Positions 9,047 through 18,423 are shown, counted from the first letter of the stretch. The stretch: DNA of 64,000 nucleotides from Desulfatibacillum sp. (GCA_016342355.1 JAEINP010000007.1:62001-126000); one strand, 5' to 3'. The notes: generated from the sequence alone by a model not told the origin. Translations and numbers: made by a program.

Positions 9047-9808
9047 ATGGTGGATTTTTCCCTTAAAGGCAAGTACGCACTTATCACCGGCGCCAGCAGG
9101 GGCATTGGTGAAGCTATAGCCATGGCCCTGGGACAGTACGGCGCCCATTGCATTCTGGTGAGCAGAAAAATGGAAGGCCTGGAGGCTGTGGCCGCCAAGA
9201 TGAAAGAGAAAGGCTACGAAGCCACCCCTATGGTTTGCCACATGGGTTATGTGGATAAAATCGCCGAACTCTTTGTTGAAGTTAAGAAACGCTTTGGAAA
9301 GATAGATATTTTGGTGAACAACGCGGCCGCCAATCCTTATTTTGGAGACATGCTGGGTGCAGACGAAGGGGTATGGGACAAGACCAACGCCGTCAATCTC
9401 AAGGGTCCCTTTTTCATGATCCAGAATGCCGCCAAGCTCATGATTGAGACCAAAACCAAGGGCGCCATCGTGAATGTGGCCTCCATTGCCGGAATCAGGC
9501 CTGCCGAGTTCCAGGGAATCTATTCCACCACCAAGGCGGCTTTGATCCACCTTACCAAATCTTATGCCAAGGAACTGGCGGCCCATGGCATCCGGGTCAA
9601 CGCGCTGGCGCCGGGCCTGACCGAGACCAAATTTGCCGGGGCGTTGTTTCAAAACGAGGATATCTACAAGATGGCCACTGCCGCCATTCCTATGCATCGC
9701 CATGCCAGTCCGGAAGAAATGGCGGGAACGGTCCTTTACCTGGTTTCCGATGCGTCTTCCTTTACTACAGGCGAAACTGTAGTATGCGACGGCGGCATGG
9801 TGATCTAA
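9047..9808 (+). CDS. SDR family NAD(P)-dependent oxidoreductase
   Basis: A 253-residue classical short-chain dehydrogenase/reductase. It has the dinucleotide motif TGASRGIG, the NNAA structural motif, and the catalytic Ser-Tyr-Lys series ending in YSTTK. The C-terminal LAPG.TET and the final DGGMVI fit the glucose/3-ketoacyl reductase-like branch. The ATG has AGGAGG at optimal spacing; a longer in-frame extension upstream has no site. The substrate is unknown. In a fatty-acid or alkane-degrading anaerobe a hydroxyacyl or ketoacyl role is possible but is only inference. Confidence 0.92.
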   Translation: MVDFSLKGKYALITGASRGIGEAIAMALGQYGAHCILVSRKMEGLEAVAAKMKEKGYEATPMVCHMGYVDKIAELFVEVKKRFGKIDILVNNAAANPYFGDMLGADEGVWDKTNAVNLKGPFFMIQNAAKLMIETKTKGAIVNVASIAGIRPAEFQGIYSTTKAALIHLTKSYAKELAAHGIRVNALAPGLTETKFAGALFQNEDIYKMATAAIPMHRHASPEEMAGTVLYLVSDASSFTTGETVVCDGGMVI

Positions 9809-9877
9809 CTCTTCTCTTTTACGCTATGAGTTGAACGGAACTATCAGCCCCCTTGGGCCGTATGAATCGGAAATACC

Positions 9878-10804
9878 TTGGAAAACCAGCAGATTCCTTT
9901 GGGAAGCGTTTTAATAGTTGATGATGACGAACCGGCCCGTGAGGCCCTCTATGAGATGGTCCTCACGACCGGCTATAAAGCGGCATTCGCTTCAGACGCC
10001 ACCTCTGCCCTGGAGATCTTAAGAAGCCACCCGATTGAAGTGGTTTTGACAGATATCCAGATGCCGGACATGGATGGATTGGAGCTCACCGCCATCATCA
10101 AACAGAAGTTTGGCGCCGATGTGATAGTCATCACAGGGTTTGCGGACAGCCACACCTATGACGAGGCTATAGGCCGGGGCGCCAGCGATTTCATTCTCAA
10201 ACCTGTGCGTTTGCCAGAACTCAAGGCCCGTATTCAAAGGGTTTTCCGGGAACGAAAACTCTGGAAAGAACGGGATGCCCTGTTGGAGCAGTTGAAAAAG
10301 CTGTCCATCACCGATGGTCTCACCAACCTGTATAACCGGCGGCATTTTTACCGGCAATTAGCCATGGAAGCCAACAGAGCCGAAAGGTACGCCCGGGTTT
10401 TGTCCCTTTTGTTTTTTGATATTGACAGCTTTAAACGTTTCAACGACACATACGGTCATCTCGCAGGGGACGAGGCTCTGAAAAGCATTTCCCGCGCCAC
10501 CGAGACCTGCCTACGCATCGCGGATTCCATTTTCAGGTATGGCGGGGAAGAATTTTCGGTCATCCTTCCCGAAACGTCCGGTGAGCAGGCCATGATAGCG
10601 GCCCATCGTTTGAGAAACGATATTGACCAACTCAGGCTTTCCGTTGGCGACGGAGAAACTGCCAGGGTGACAGTAAGTATTGGAGTTACGGAATTTTCTC
10701 CCGGTGAAGAAATGGAAAGCTGTGTAAAAAGGGCGGACCAGGCCATGTACATTGCAAAACGCAGCGGCGGCAACCAGGTCCACTTTATCCTGCCGGAATC
10801 TTAG
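9878..10804 (+). CDS. Diguanylate cyclase response regulator (REC-GGDEF)
   Basis: A 308-residue protein with an N-terminal receiver domain (phospho-acceptor Asp in VVLTDIQMPDMDG, Lys in FILKPV) and a C-terminal GGDEF domain (about residues 140-305). The active site reads GGEEF, which is catalytically competent in known cyclases, and RIAD five residues before it matches the RxxD inhibitory site for c-di-GMP. The start is a TTG: the same frame has a TGA at 9863 and no ATG or GTG between. No sensor kinase is adjacent, so the input is encoded elsewhere. Confidence 0.93.
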   Translation: MENQQIPLGSVLIVDDDEPAREALYEMVLTTGYKAAFASDATSALEILRSHPIEVVLTDIQMPDMDGLELTAIIKQKFGADVIVITGFADSHTYDEAIGRGASDFILKPVRLPELKARIQRVFRERKLWKERDALLEQLKKLSITDGLTNLYNRRHFYRQLAMEANRAERYARVLSLLFFDIDSFKRFNDTYGHLAGDEALKSISRATETCLRIADSIFRYGGEEFSVILPETSGEQAMIAAHRLRNDIDQLRLSVGDGETARVTVSIGVTEFSPGEEMESCVKRADQAMYIAKRSGGNQVHFILPES

Positions 10805-10835
10805 AATCCAACAAAACACTCGGACCCAAAAATAT

Positions 10836-12545
10836 ATGGAAGAAGATCATTGTATTGCGGCCGCAAGGGGAGATATCCCTTGCGACCTGGTTTTAAAAAA
10901 CGCCCGGATAGTTAATGTTTTCACTGGAGAAATTCAGCACGGGGACATTTCCGTATACGGCGGGCGCGTGGTGGCTATGGACTCCCGCAAAGCATCGAAA
11001 ACCATAGATCTGCAAGGGCAATACCTGGTTCCCGGCCTTATGGACTCTCATGTTCATATCGAAAGCTCCATGGTCAATCCGTACCAGTATGCCCGAACCG
11101 TAATCCTCCATGGAACAACAACGGTTTTCGCAGACCCTCACGAAATCGCCAATGTCCTGGGAACGGAAGGCATTTCTTATATGCTTCAGGCCGCAGAGGG
11201 CCTGCCCATGGACATCTTTTACACGCTTCCCTCCTGCGTTCCGGCCACACATCTGGAGACCTCCGGGGCCAGCCTGGAAACCAAGGATCTGGTCCCTTTC
11301 CTAAGCCATCCCCGGATTGTTGGCTTGGCAGAAATGATGAATTTTCCCGGGGTGATCCACAGGGACCCCAAAGTGCTGGCCAAGATCAACGCTGCCAAAT
11401 CCTTTGGAAAGATTGTGGATGGACATTCTCCCGGCCTGACGGGAAACGACCTCCAGGCCTATCTGACAGCAGGCGCAGGCAGCGACCACGAATGCACCAC
11501 GCCGGAAGAGGCGTTGGAAAAACTGGCCAGCGGCATGCGCATCATGATCCGGCAGGGTACCGGCGCCAAAAACCTGGATGCCCTTCTGCCCATTGTCACA
11601 GAGAAAAACAGCCGACGCATCATGCTATGCTCTGACGACAGGCACCCCCATGACCTCCTGGATAAAGGCCACATCAACATCATGGTGGCCCGGTGCATTG
11701 CCCAGGGCGTGGAGCCGGTGACCGCCATTCGCATGGCGTCTCTCAACACGGCGGAATACTTTGGGCTGCGGGACCGGGGGGGCATAGCTCCGGGAATGCG
11801 AGCGGATCTTCTGGTTGTCCCGGATCTTTTGAATTTTTCCGTGGTGGACGTGTATACAGGAGGCATTAAAGTGGTGGAGGGAGGCTGCGCCCTGCCTTTG
11901 CCCCTGGACCCGCCGCACCAGCCCCAATCCCGCTCCATGAACCTTGCTCCGGGAATGCTGGATTTCACCATCCCCGCAGGCCCCGGCAAGGCCCGCATAA
12001 TCGAATTGATACCAGGCCAGGTGGTGACCGGCGCTTACACTGGAACGGTACGCCAGGAAGATGGCAAAGCCCTTTCCGACACAGAGAAAGACATTCTAAA
12101 GATCGCCGTGGTGGAGCGCCACCATGGAACCGGCAACATCGGGCTTGGTTTTGTCCACGGATTTGGCCTTCAAAAGGGCGCCCTGGCCTCCAGCGTGGCC
12201 CACGATTCCCACAACATCATCGTGGTGGGCGTGGATGACTCGGACATGAAAACGGCTGTGGACGCCGTGGCTAAAATGGAGGGAGGCCTGGTTGCAGTGG
12301 CGGACGGCAAGGTGCTTGCCGCGTGCCCCTTGCCCATTGCCGGGCTCATGAGCGACCAACCCATGGAGTATGTGCGTCAAAACCTGGATGCACTCATGAA
12401 AGTAGCCTGGGAACTGGGCTCCAAAGCAGCCGATCCCTTTATGAGCCTAAGTTTTTTGGCCCTGCCCGTCATCCCGGAATTAAAACTTACAGATAAGGGT
12501 TTGGTGGATGTTAACCTGTTCAACTTTGTTTCACTCTTTGAGTAA
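10836..12545 (+). CDS. ade: Adenine deaminase
   Basis: A 569-residue amidohydrolase that converts adenine to hypoxanthine and ammonia. It shows the metal-binding GLMDSHVHIESSM, the family-specific PHEIANVLG, a SDDRHPHDL motif, and the C-terminal adenine deaminase domain (RHHGTGNIGLGFVHG). Length agrees with the family (about 570-600). The chosen ATG begins just before EEDHCIAAARG; an upstream in-frame start would overlap the cyclase gene. MtnA follows 12 bp downstream. Methylthioadenosine phosphorylase yields adenine and methylthioribose-1-phosphate, and these two genes process one product each. Confidence 0.95.
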   Translation: MEEDHCIAAARGDIPCDLVLKNARIVNVFTGEIQHGDISVYGGRVVAMDSRKASKTIDLQGQYLVPGLMDSHVHIESSMVNPYQYARTVILHGTTTVFADPHEIANVLGTEGISYMLQAAEGLPMDIFYTLPSCVPATHLETSGASLETKDLVPFLSHPRIVGLAEMMNFPGVIHRDPKVLAKINAAKSFGKIVDGHSPGLTGNDLQAYLTAGAGSDHECTTPEEALEKLASGMRIMIRQGTGAKNLDALLPIVTEKNSRRIMLCSDDRHPHDLLDKGHINIMVARCIAQGVEPVTAIRMASLNTAEYFGLRDRGGIAPGMRADLLVVPDLLNFSVVDVYTGGIKVVEGGCALPLPLDPPHQPQSRSMNLAPGMLDFTIPAGPGKARIIELIPGQVVTGAYTGTVRQEDGKALSDTEKDILKIAVVERHHGTGNIGLGFVHGFGLQKGALASSVAHDSHNIIVVGVDDSDMKTAVDAVAKMEGGLVAVADGKVLAACPLPIAGLMSDQPMEYVRQNLDALMKVAWELGSKAADPFMSLSFLALPVIPELKLTDKGLVDVNLFNFVSLFE

Positions 12546-12557
12546 AGGTCTGAAATC

Positions 12558-13667
12558 ATGAACGTTAATGGAAAGTGGTACAGGGCTATTTGGCCTGACG
12601 AGCACGACCCGGAAACAATCCAAATCATTGATCAGCGCAAACTCCCCCACCGGTTTGAAACAGTGGGCCTGACCAATGTGGAGAAAACCATCCAGGCGAT
12701 CCGCGAAATGTACGTGCGAGGCGCCCCCTTGATCGGCGCCACCGGCGCCTGGGGTGTGTACCTATCAATGGTTAACATGGAGGACGGCCAGGACCCTCAT
12801 CAATACTTGAAAACAGAATGCTTGAAAATCAGTTCGGCCCGGCCTACTGCAGTGAACCTGGAGTGGGCGGTGAGCGCCATGGAGAAAACCCTTCTTGCCC
12901 AGGAAAACGTTGAAAATTGGGTCAAAACCGCCTGGGTCAAAGCCGTGGAAATCACGGAGGCGGAAGTGGAAAACTGCCGCCAAATCGGCCAGCATGGGCT
13001 TCCCCTTATTGAAGAAATCAGCCGAAAAAGAGATGGAAAAACCGTCAACATCCTGACCCATTGCAATGCTGGCTGGCTGGCATGCGTGGATCACGGAACC
13101 GCCACGGCGCCCATCTACGCGGCCTTTGACAAAGGCCTGGATGTCCATGTTTGGGTGGACGAAACCCGGCCGTTGAACCAGGGCGCCAGGCTGACCGCCT
13201 GGGAACTGGGCCAGCACGGGGTGCCCCATACAGTGATTACGGACAATGCGGGCGGGCACCTTATGCAGCATGGACAGGTGGATATGGTGATTGTGGGGAC
13301 AGACCGAACCACCCATACCGGGGACGTGGCCAATAAGGTGGGAACCTACCTCAAGGCTTTGGCGGCCAGGGATAATAATGTACCCTTTTACGTGGCCCTG
13401 CCTTCCAGCACCATTGACTGGGAAATTGAGGACGGGGTGAAATCCATCCCCATTGAAACGCGGGACCCTGACGAGGTCCGGATGGTCTGGGGCCTGCACG
13501 ACAAGCACCTGGTGGATGTACTGGTGCCCCCCGAGAACAGCCCGGCCCTGAACATCGCCTTTGACGTGACACCGGCCCGCCTTGTGACAGGGCTCATCAC
13601 GGAGCGCGGCCTGTGCAAGGCTTCGGCAGCGGGCATCAGAGCGCTTTTTCCCGATCTATCCAAATAG
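12558..13667 (+). CDS. mtnA: S-methyl-5-thioribose-1-phosphate isomerase
   Basis: A 369-residue aldose-ketose isomerase related to eIF2B subunits. It has the substrate-binding RGAPLIGATGAWG near residue 54, the catalytic Cys in THCNAGWLACVDHGTA, and the catalytic Asp region IVGTDRTTHTGDVANKVGTY. It converts methylthioribose-1-phosphate to methylthioribulose-1-phosphate in methylthioadenosine salvage. Length is slightly above the usual 345-360. Co-transcribed with adenine deaminase. No other mtn gene lies in the window, so where the product goes (methionine or a DHAP-type shunt) is open. Confidence 0.95.
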   Translation: MNVNGKWYRAIWPDEHDPETIQIIDQRKLPHRFETVGLTNVEKTIQAIREMYVRGAPLIGATGAWGVYLSMVNMEDGQDPHQYLKTECLKISSARPTAVNLEWAVSAMEKTLLAQENVENWVKTAWVKAVEITEAEVENCRQIGQHGLPLIEEISRKRDGKTVNILTHCNAGWLACVDHGTATAPIYAAFDKGLDVHVWVDETRPLNQGARLTAWELGQHGVPHTVITDNAGGHLMQHGQVDMVIVGTDRTTHTGDVANKVGTYLKALAARDNNVPFYVALPSSTIDWEIEDGVKSIPIETRDPDEVRMVWGLHDKHLVDVLVPPENSPALNIAFDVTPARLVTGLITERGLCKASAAGIRALFPDLSK

Positions 13668-13693
13668 CAGAATGATTGATTGTGTGATTAACT

Positions 13694-13721
13694 GGGGAAG
13701 ATCCTTTCAGGGGTCTTCCCC
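13694..13721. terminator. Bidirectional hairpin terminator
   Basis: GGGGAAGATCC and GGGTCTTCCCC form an 11-bp stem with one G-U pair around a 6-nt loop, followed on the plus strand by ATTATTGCTTT. It lies between the convergent ends of mtnA and the small minus-strand gene and probably ends both transcripts. Confidence 0.75.
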
Positions 13722-13730
13722 ATTATTGCT

Positions 13731-13925
13731 TTAGGGTTCCACAGCCACCAGGCTGATTCCCATTTTACTTTCAAGGGCCTGGATGCGCGCCAACTCTTCG
13801 ACAGACATTTGCGCCATATTGACATTCCGGCATGAAAAAGCCAGCAGAGGTTTATTGAGGCTTTCCTCCAATTTTTTGATGTCCTGAAGGTCCTGGTCGG
13901 TAAGGGTGGAAAGGGTGCATATCAT
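13731..13925 (-). CDS. Small conserved-type hypothetical protein (64 aa)
   Basis: A 64-residue protein with a strong ribosome site (AGGAGG, six bases before ATG). It reads as one compact, mostly helical unit with a Leu/Glu/Asp-rich N-terminal helix (TDQDLQDIKKLEESLNKPL) and a second helix ending in a short strand. The SVEELARIQALESKMG segment suggests a small helical domain. There is a single Cys and no signal or membrane segment. Function not recognised. It ends on the shared terminator with mtnA. Confidence 0.7.
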   Translation of the reverse strand: MICTLSTLTDQDLQDIKKLEESLNKPLLAFSCRNVNMAQMSVEELARIQALESKMGISLVAVEP

Positions 13926-14111
13926 GGCTGATCCTCCTTGCTAAAAGGGGTGGACGCATGGGGCTTATTCAGGCATTGGACCATATCCTCCGGGCTGAGG
14001 TCAAGCCAAGGCCCAAGGCGCCGCCGGAAGATTTTTGCCCCAGTCCCGTGTTATGTGCTATGTACCAGAAATTATGCCAAGATCGCTTTTATTTAGAACT
14101 GGAGATTCGCC

Positions 14112-15191
14112 ATGGAGAAAGCTAAAAAATCCGGTATTGTGTTATTATCCGCCAGCCTGTTTTTGCTGTCCCTTTCCATTTTTTATTTCGCCTTTAAAAT
14201 TTCCCAGATACACGGCCAGATTCCCCAATTACTGGCCCAGGTGGAGACTACCAGCCAGCACATAGGACCAGTGGTGAGCGAGGTTGCCCTGATTCGGGAA
14301 CAGATGCCTGGAATTATTGGGGAAGTGGAACAGGTTCGGCAAACGGTGGGCAAAGCTATTGCCGAGGTGGAAGCGTACCGGCAAATCCTGCCAGGCGTTC
14401 TGGAAGAAATACAACAAATCCGCGAACTGACGCCCTCAATCCTGGTGGAGGTGGAAGCCACTCGTAAAATGATTCTTTCCCTTACCCCTGCCCCCGATCC
14501 GGAGCGAGACAAAAAACCCAAGGCCTCTATTCCCGAAATTCTGGCGGAAGTCAGGCAGGTCCGGGAAACAGTCCCCATGATTCTTCAGGAATCCAAGGCC
14601 ATCAGGGAAGATGTCCCAAAAGTCATTGAAAGCCTGGACAAGGCCTCTTTGGCAGTCATGCGGGCCTCAGAAGCCGTCACGGAAGTCCGGCCTCTTGTCC
14701 CTGGAATTCTGGAGGAAGTCAAGGAAAGCCGGGAAGCCTTGCCCGACCTTTTGGATCAGGCAGAATCCATTTCCCTCAACGCCAGAAATCTTGGCAAGGA
14801 GGCAGGTCAGGGTGCAGTAGGCGGGGTCATCACCGGAGTGCTTACGTCTCCCTTGCGGCTTATGGAATCCGTCGGAACCACCTTTACCGGCTGGATTTTG
14901 CCTGAGGAATTTAAGGCCCTTACCGAGGATGACAAAAAGCTGTTATCGGAAAAATCCGCAGAGGTCATTGAAAGCGACGAAATCGGTTCTATCAAGAAAT
15001 GGAGTAATGATCGCAGCGGGAATCGCGGAACTGTCAAACTATTGTCAAGAGTTCAGGAAAATGGGCAGGATTGCAGGCTGTTGGAGTTCAAAGGAACTGT
15101 GGGCGGAGAAAAACGGAGCCTTATTATGAAAGTTTGCAAGGGAGCCAATGGCAAATGGGCTGTGAATGAAACCCGGGATGCCTTGGATTAA
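14112..15191 (+). CDS. Membrane-anchored protein with 14-residue tandem repeats
   Basis: A 359-residue protein. One N-terminal membrane helix (residues 8-30) is followed by two blocks of 14-residue repeats (about 40-123 and 143-226) with consensus [IV]-L-x-E-V-x-x-[IV]-R-x-x-[VL]-P-[GS], for example VLEEIQQIRELTPS and ILAEVRQVRETVPM. A Gly/Val-rich stretch (232-250) leads to a C-terminal domain with W...G..G.......G..CR.L pattern (about 255-359) resembling the small surface-antigen-like domain of envelope proteins. GGAG precedes the ATG. Probably anchored in the inner membrane and reaching into the periplasm. Function unknown. Confidence 0.8.
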   Translation: MEKAKKSGIVLLSASLFLLSLSIFYFAFKISQIHGQIPQLLAQVETTSQHIGPVVSEVALIREQMPGIIGEVEQVRQTVGKAIAEVEAYRQILPGVLEEIQQIRELTPSILVEVEATRKMILSLTPAPDPERDKKPKASIPEILAEVRQVRETVPMILQESKAIREDVPKVIESLDKASLAVMRASEAVTEVRPLVPGILEEVKESREALPDLLDQAESISLNARNLGKEAGQGAVGGVITGVLTSPLRLMESVGTTFTGWILPEEFKALTEDDKKLLSEKSAEVIESDEIGSIKKWSNDRSGNRGTVKLLSRVQENGQDCRLLEFKGTVGGEKRSLIMKVCKGANGKWAVNETRDALD

Positions 15192-15353
15192 ACAGGGCGC
15201 TTTTTAAAATTTCATAATTTCAACCATGGAACATCTTTTTTACAGGGAACTTGATTTTTCGGCCCGGGATAGGTAGTAGAGAGCCTTCGTTCTTCCCGCT
15301 TCCTGGTTTGGGGAAGATGCCACACCATAACTATTTGACACGAAGGGACATTC

Positions 15354-16007
15354 ATGTCGCTCAAACGGGCCGTCAGCGACGGAGATAAACAAAAAAAGCG
15401 CCAACTGATCATTGATACGGCCGCCAAGCTATTTTGTTCAAACCGTTTCAAAGATATCAAAATGATTGATGTGGCCAGGGCCGCTGGCATGGCCAAAGGC
15501 ACGGTTTTTCTGTATTTCAAGACCAAGGAGGAGGTTTTCCTGGAATTATCCCGGCAGAACTTCTCCCTATTCTTTGACCAAGCCAATATGGCTTTAGAGC
15601 AGGTTCTATCTGTCGGCGCCCCCCGGACTGTGGAAGATTTCATCGGCTCCCTTGCCATCATTCTGGATAATTTGCCCCTCATGCGGCCTCTGGTGTCCAT
15701 AAGCAGCGCCATCCTGGAGCAAAATGTCAGTTATGAGGCGGCTTTGGAATACAAAACCTTCCTCAATATAAACCTGGAAAAAACTGGCGGATTCATAGAA
15801 CAGTATTTCCAGGTTCTCAAACCCGGTTACGGGGTCAAAATCCTGCTTTGGAGTTTTAGCTTAATGATCGGTCTTCAACAACTTGCCGAACCTTCGCAAA
15901 TCTGCCAGGAAGTGCTATCCAAAGCCGACCTTCCCCATCTGGAAATGGATTTCCAGGAAGAATTCAGAATTATTATCCAAACCCTTCTTATCGGCCAGGG
16001 CTGCTAA
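15354..16007 (+). CDS. TetR/AcrR family transcriptional regulator
   Basis: A 217-residue TetR-type repressor. The N-terminal helix-turn-helix spans about residues 14-60 (IIDTAAKLFCSNRF, then AGMAKGTVFLYFKTKEEVF). The C-terminal ligand domain is divergent, as usual. It stands alone on the plus strand between the repeat protein and a convergent response-regulator gene, so its target is not obvious. Upstream there is a 162-bp spacer without a clear palindrome. The start ATG lies just after a weak GAAGGGA site. Confidence 0.9.
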   Translation: MSLKRAVSDGDKQKKRQLIIDTAAKLFCSNRFKDIKMIDVARAAGMAKGTVFLYFKTKEEVFLELSRQNFSLFFDQANMALEQVLSVGAPRTVEDFIGSLAIILDNLPLMRPLVSISSAILEQNVSYEAALEYKTFLNINLEKTGGFIEQYFQVLKPGYGVKILLWSFSLMIGLQQLAEPSQICQEVLSKADLPHLEMDFQEEFRIIIQTLLIGQGC

Positions 16008-16044
16008 CAGGGCAGACAAAGATTTCAATTTTTTTATAAACAGG

Positions 16045-17301
16045 TTAGGGCAGGAGATCCAGCTGCACGCGGTTTTTGCCATTTCCTTTGGCCTGGCAAA
16101 GCATTTGGTCGGCCTTTTTGATCATAATTTCCAGGGAATCGGCAAGCTCGGTGCAGGCGCCCAAGCTGATGCGGACCCCTATCTCATGCCCGTCCACGAG
16201 CACGGTATTGGCCTCCACGGCGGTTCGGATTCGCTCCAGCAGGCTGCCAACCTCTCTTTTATCCGGGTTGGATAGGATGATGCAGAATTCGTCTCCGCCA
16301 AAGCGGGCCACCACATCGGTCTCCCGAAAAGAATCAACCAGGGTGTCGGCTACGGCTTTGAGTACTTCGTCCCCGGCGCCATGGCCGTAGGTATCGTTGA
16401 CGGACTTGAATTCGTCCAGATCCAGCATGACCACAGCGATGGAGGTTTGATCCCGTTTGGCCGAGGCAAAGAGCTTTTGGCCGTACTCAAAAAAGGACCT
16501 GCGGTTGAAAAGATTGGTCAAATAGTCACGGCTAGATAATTCCTTGACCCGCCTGATATGCCGGAGAAGGTCAATATTCTGGGTAATCCGGCAATAAAAT
16601 TCTTCTGTGAGAAAAGGCTTGTTCAAAAAATCGTTGGCTCCGCTCTTGATGAACTGGGCCGAGATCATGCCTCCGCCTTCCGTGGACACGCCAATGATGG
16701 CCAATTGATCCCGGTTGTACATGCGGCGCAATTCATTGGTGAGTTCTATGCCGTCCATTTCAGGCATGTAGTAGTCTATGATAGCTAGGCGGATGTCCGG
16801 ATGCTGGCTCATGATTTTAAGGGCCTCTATTCCATTTTCAGCCTGAAAAATCTGGTATTGCCTGACTGCCAGGAGTTCGGAACCCATGGCCCGGAACACG
16901 CGGGAGTCGTCCACTATCAGAACCTTGGTTTCCCTTGCGTGGGAAATATGCCGGATAAGGGAGATAAGATATTCGATGCTTTCCGGACCGCCTTTTAGTA
17001 CGTAGTCCACCACTCTTTTAGACCAGATATAGTCCCGGGCGTCATCGTCAAAAATTCCGGAAAAAACAATGGAAGGGATATTCCAGGACAAAACACAGTC
17101 CATGATCTCCCCGTCAGGGGCGTCCGGGAGGTTGTAGTCCAGGATGCTGACAAAAAAATTGCCGTTTTCCTTTTCCAGTATCGCCTGGGCATCGGCCATG
17201 GTCTGGACCCACATGACCTGGCAATCGAATTCATCCTCGATAGTAGCCTTGACCGCATCCCCAAACATAGGGCTGTCTTCCACCAGCAATACCTTATTCA
17301 T
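16045..17301 (-). CDS. Dual-receiver diguanylate cyclase (REC-REC-GGDEF)
   Basis: A 418-residue protein with two receiver domains and a GGDEF domain. REC1 (residues 1-120) has its acceptor Asp in SILDYNLPD and a Lys in VLKGG; REC2 (about 127-245) has VLIVDDS, the Asp in AIIDYYMPEMDG and Lys in LNKPF. GGDEF (about 255-418) is canonical, with RETD at the inhibitory site five residues before it. The architecture resembles PleD. GAGG lies five bases before the ATG. It is the second c-di-GMP synthase of the window. Confidence 0.94.
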   Translation of the reverse strand: MNKVLLVEDSPMFGDAVKATIEDEFDCQVMWVQTMADAQAILEKENGNFFVSILDYNLPDAPDGEIMDCVLSWNIPSIVFSGIFDDDARDYIWSKRVVDYVLKGGPESIEYLISLIRHISHARETKVLIVDDSRVFRAMGSELLAVRQYQIFQAENGIEALKIMSQHPDIRLAIIDYYMPEMDGIELTNELRRMYNRDQLAIIGVSTEGGGMISAQFIKSGANDFLNKPFLTEEFYCRITQNIDLLRHIRRVKELSSRDYLTNLFNRRSFFEYGQKLFASAKRDQTSIAVVMLDLDEFKSVNDTYGHGAGDEVLKAVADTLVDSFRETDVVARFGGDEFCIILSNPDKREVGSLLERIRTAVEANTVLVDGHEIGVRISLGACTELADSLEIMIKKADQMLCQAKGNGKNRVQLDLLP

Positions 17302-17550
17302 CGAATCCTCGTGGAGGGTTGAATTCTTCCCTGGAAGGATAACTCATTATTTTTTTTGGGATCTTACGCTGTATAGCGTTTGTGGAGCCGCCCAAGGGCG
17401 GTCATTTTCTGATCCGGCGCCCATTTTCCCTTTTTGAGATTAAAGAATAGCACGAAACCAGGGAAGGTGTCTATGCAGGCATGTCTGTTTTTCTGCAAGG
17501 GGAGAGGAGGGCCTAAGCGCAAGGAAAAGGCCTATTGATTGTCTGAAAAA

Positions 17551-17580
17551 AAAAGGGCCTTCAATTGAACAGGCCCTTTT
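17551..17580. terminator. Bidirectional intrinsic terminator
   Basis: A perfect 10-bp stem, AAAAGGGCCT / AGGCCCTTTT, around a 10-nt loop, with A-runs and T-runs on both sides. It sits beyond the stop of the DUF3786 gene (minus strand) and inside the 312-bp gap 17302-17613. The remainder of that gap should carry the promoter of the REC-REC-GGDEF gene; no confident -35/-10 pair was seen. Confidence 0.85.
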
Positions 17581-17613
17581 CAAAAATTTCTGTTTTGGTG
17601 ACAAAAGCCCGAA

Positions 17614-18423
17614 TCACATTGTAAAACCATGGCGCACGGCCAGTTTTTCAAACATGGCAACCAGCCCAGCCCCTATACTGTAAATAGAACGGGTGGGTAG
17701 GTTTCTGTTGGTATTGGCGTCAAAAAACAGGTTGAGGCTGGATTCCATGCCGTCTTCAGGTTTCCAGTAGCAAACCATGATGGGGACCTTGGGCAGGACA
17801 GGCAAAACCACCGAGATGTCCGACTGGTAGGCAGGCGCCACTTCCTTTCCATTGAAAATCTCAACCATGTCCGCAAAAAGATCGGGGTAGTTGTCGGCCA
17901 CCTTTCGCAGGGGCTGCTCTACACGCTGGACATAAAGCCCATACAGGGGCGGGCCCCCTTCCAGTTCCCGCAGGGATATCCATTCCCCGGCCGGGTCTGC
18001 GCCCTCTGCATGCAGCACATAAGCAAAAAAGGGTAGGCCCACCCACGGGTTTACGTGGATATCCGTGTAAATTTTGCCGTTTTTGTCCACGGCAAAGTCT
18101 TTACCCAAAATTTTCAATATCAGCCTGCCATTCAAAAAGCGCCCGCCCAGTTGCTCTGCCCGGGCTTCCAAATCCAAAGTCTTCATCTGGCTTTTGAGTT
18201 CTTCCATAAACCTGTCCATTTCCTCCCTGGGATCTTCCACCTTGGCCGCAGCCACTCCCTGAGTTTTGGCAATGGCCGGGTCCAGGCGAGGACAGTCCGA
18301 CAGATTTTTGCGCCCTTGAAACACAGACGCAGCAAAGGCCATGCAGGTGGGAAAACCGCATTCCCGGCAATTGGATTTTTCCAGGAGTTTAAGAACATCC
18401 ACGGTGCTTTTTTTCTCGCCCAT
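17614..18423 (-). CDS. 4Fe-4S and DUF3786 domain protein
   Basis: A 269-residue protein. The N-terminus carries Cys19, Cys22, Cys27 and Cys44 (NCRECGFPTC ... DCP), the C-x2-C-x4-C-x16-C cluster pattern of the corrinoid Fe-S protein family. The rest matches the DUF3786 style, with an LGKDF/DIHVNPWVGLPFFAYVLH core. AAGGAG precedes the ATG. The family is common in acetyl-CoA pathway anaerobes, sometimes near one-carbon metabolism, but its role is unknown. Nothing adjacent here points to a pathway; it is divergent from the kinase-HDOD gene. Confidence 0.85.
   Translation of the reverse strand: MGEKKSTVDVLKLLEKSNCRECGFPTCMAFAASVFQGRKNLSDCPRLDPAIAKTQGVAAAKVEDPREEMDRFMEELKSQMKTLDLEARAEQLGGRFLNGRLILKILGKDFAVDKNGKIYTDIHVNPWVGLPFFAYVLHAEGADPAGEWISLRELEGGPPLYGLYVQRVEQPLRKVADNYPDLFADMVEIFNGKEVAPAYQSDISVVLPVLPKVPIMVCYWKPEDGMESSLNLFFDANTNRNLPTRSIYSIGAGLVAMFEKLAVRHGFTM

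Noticed and set aside
13922-14040. Short minus frame ending in an ATGA overlap with the 64-residue gene
   Set aside because: The frame is closed by TAA upstream and its only ATG leaves 20 codons with GGAGG too close; not enough to call a gene.
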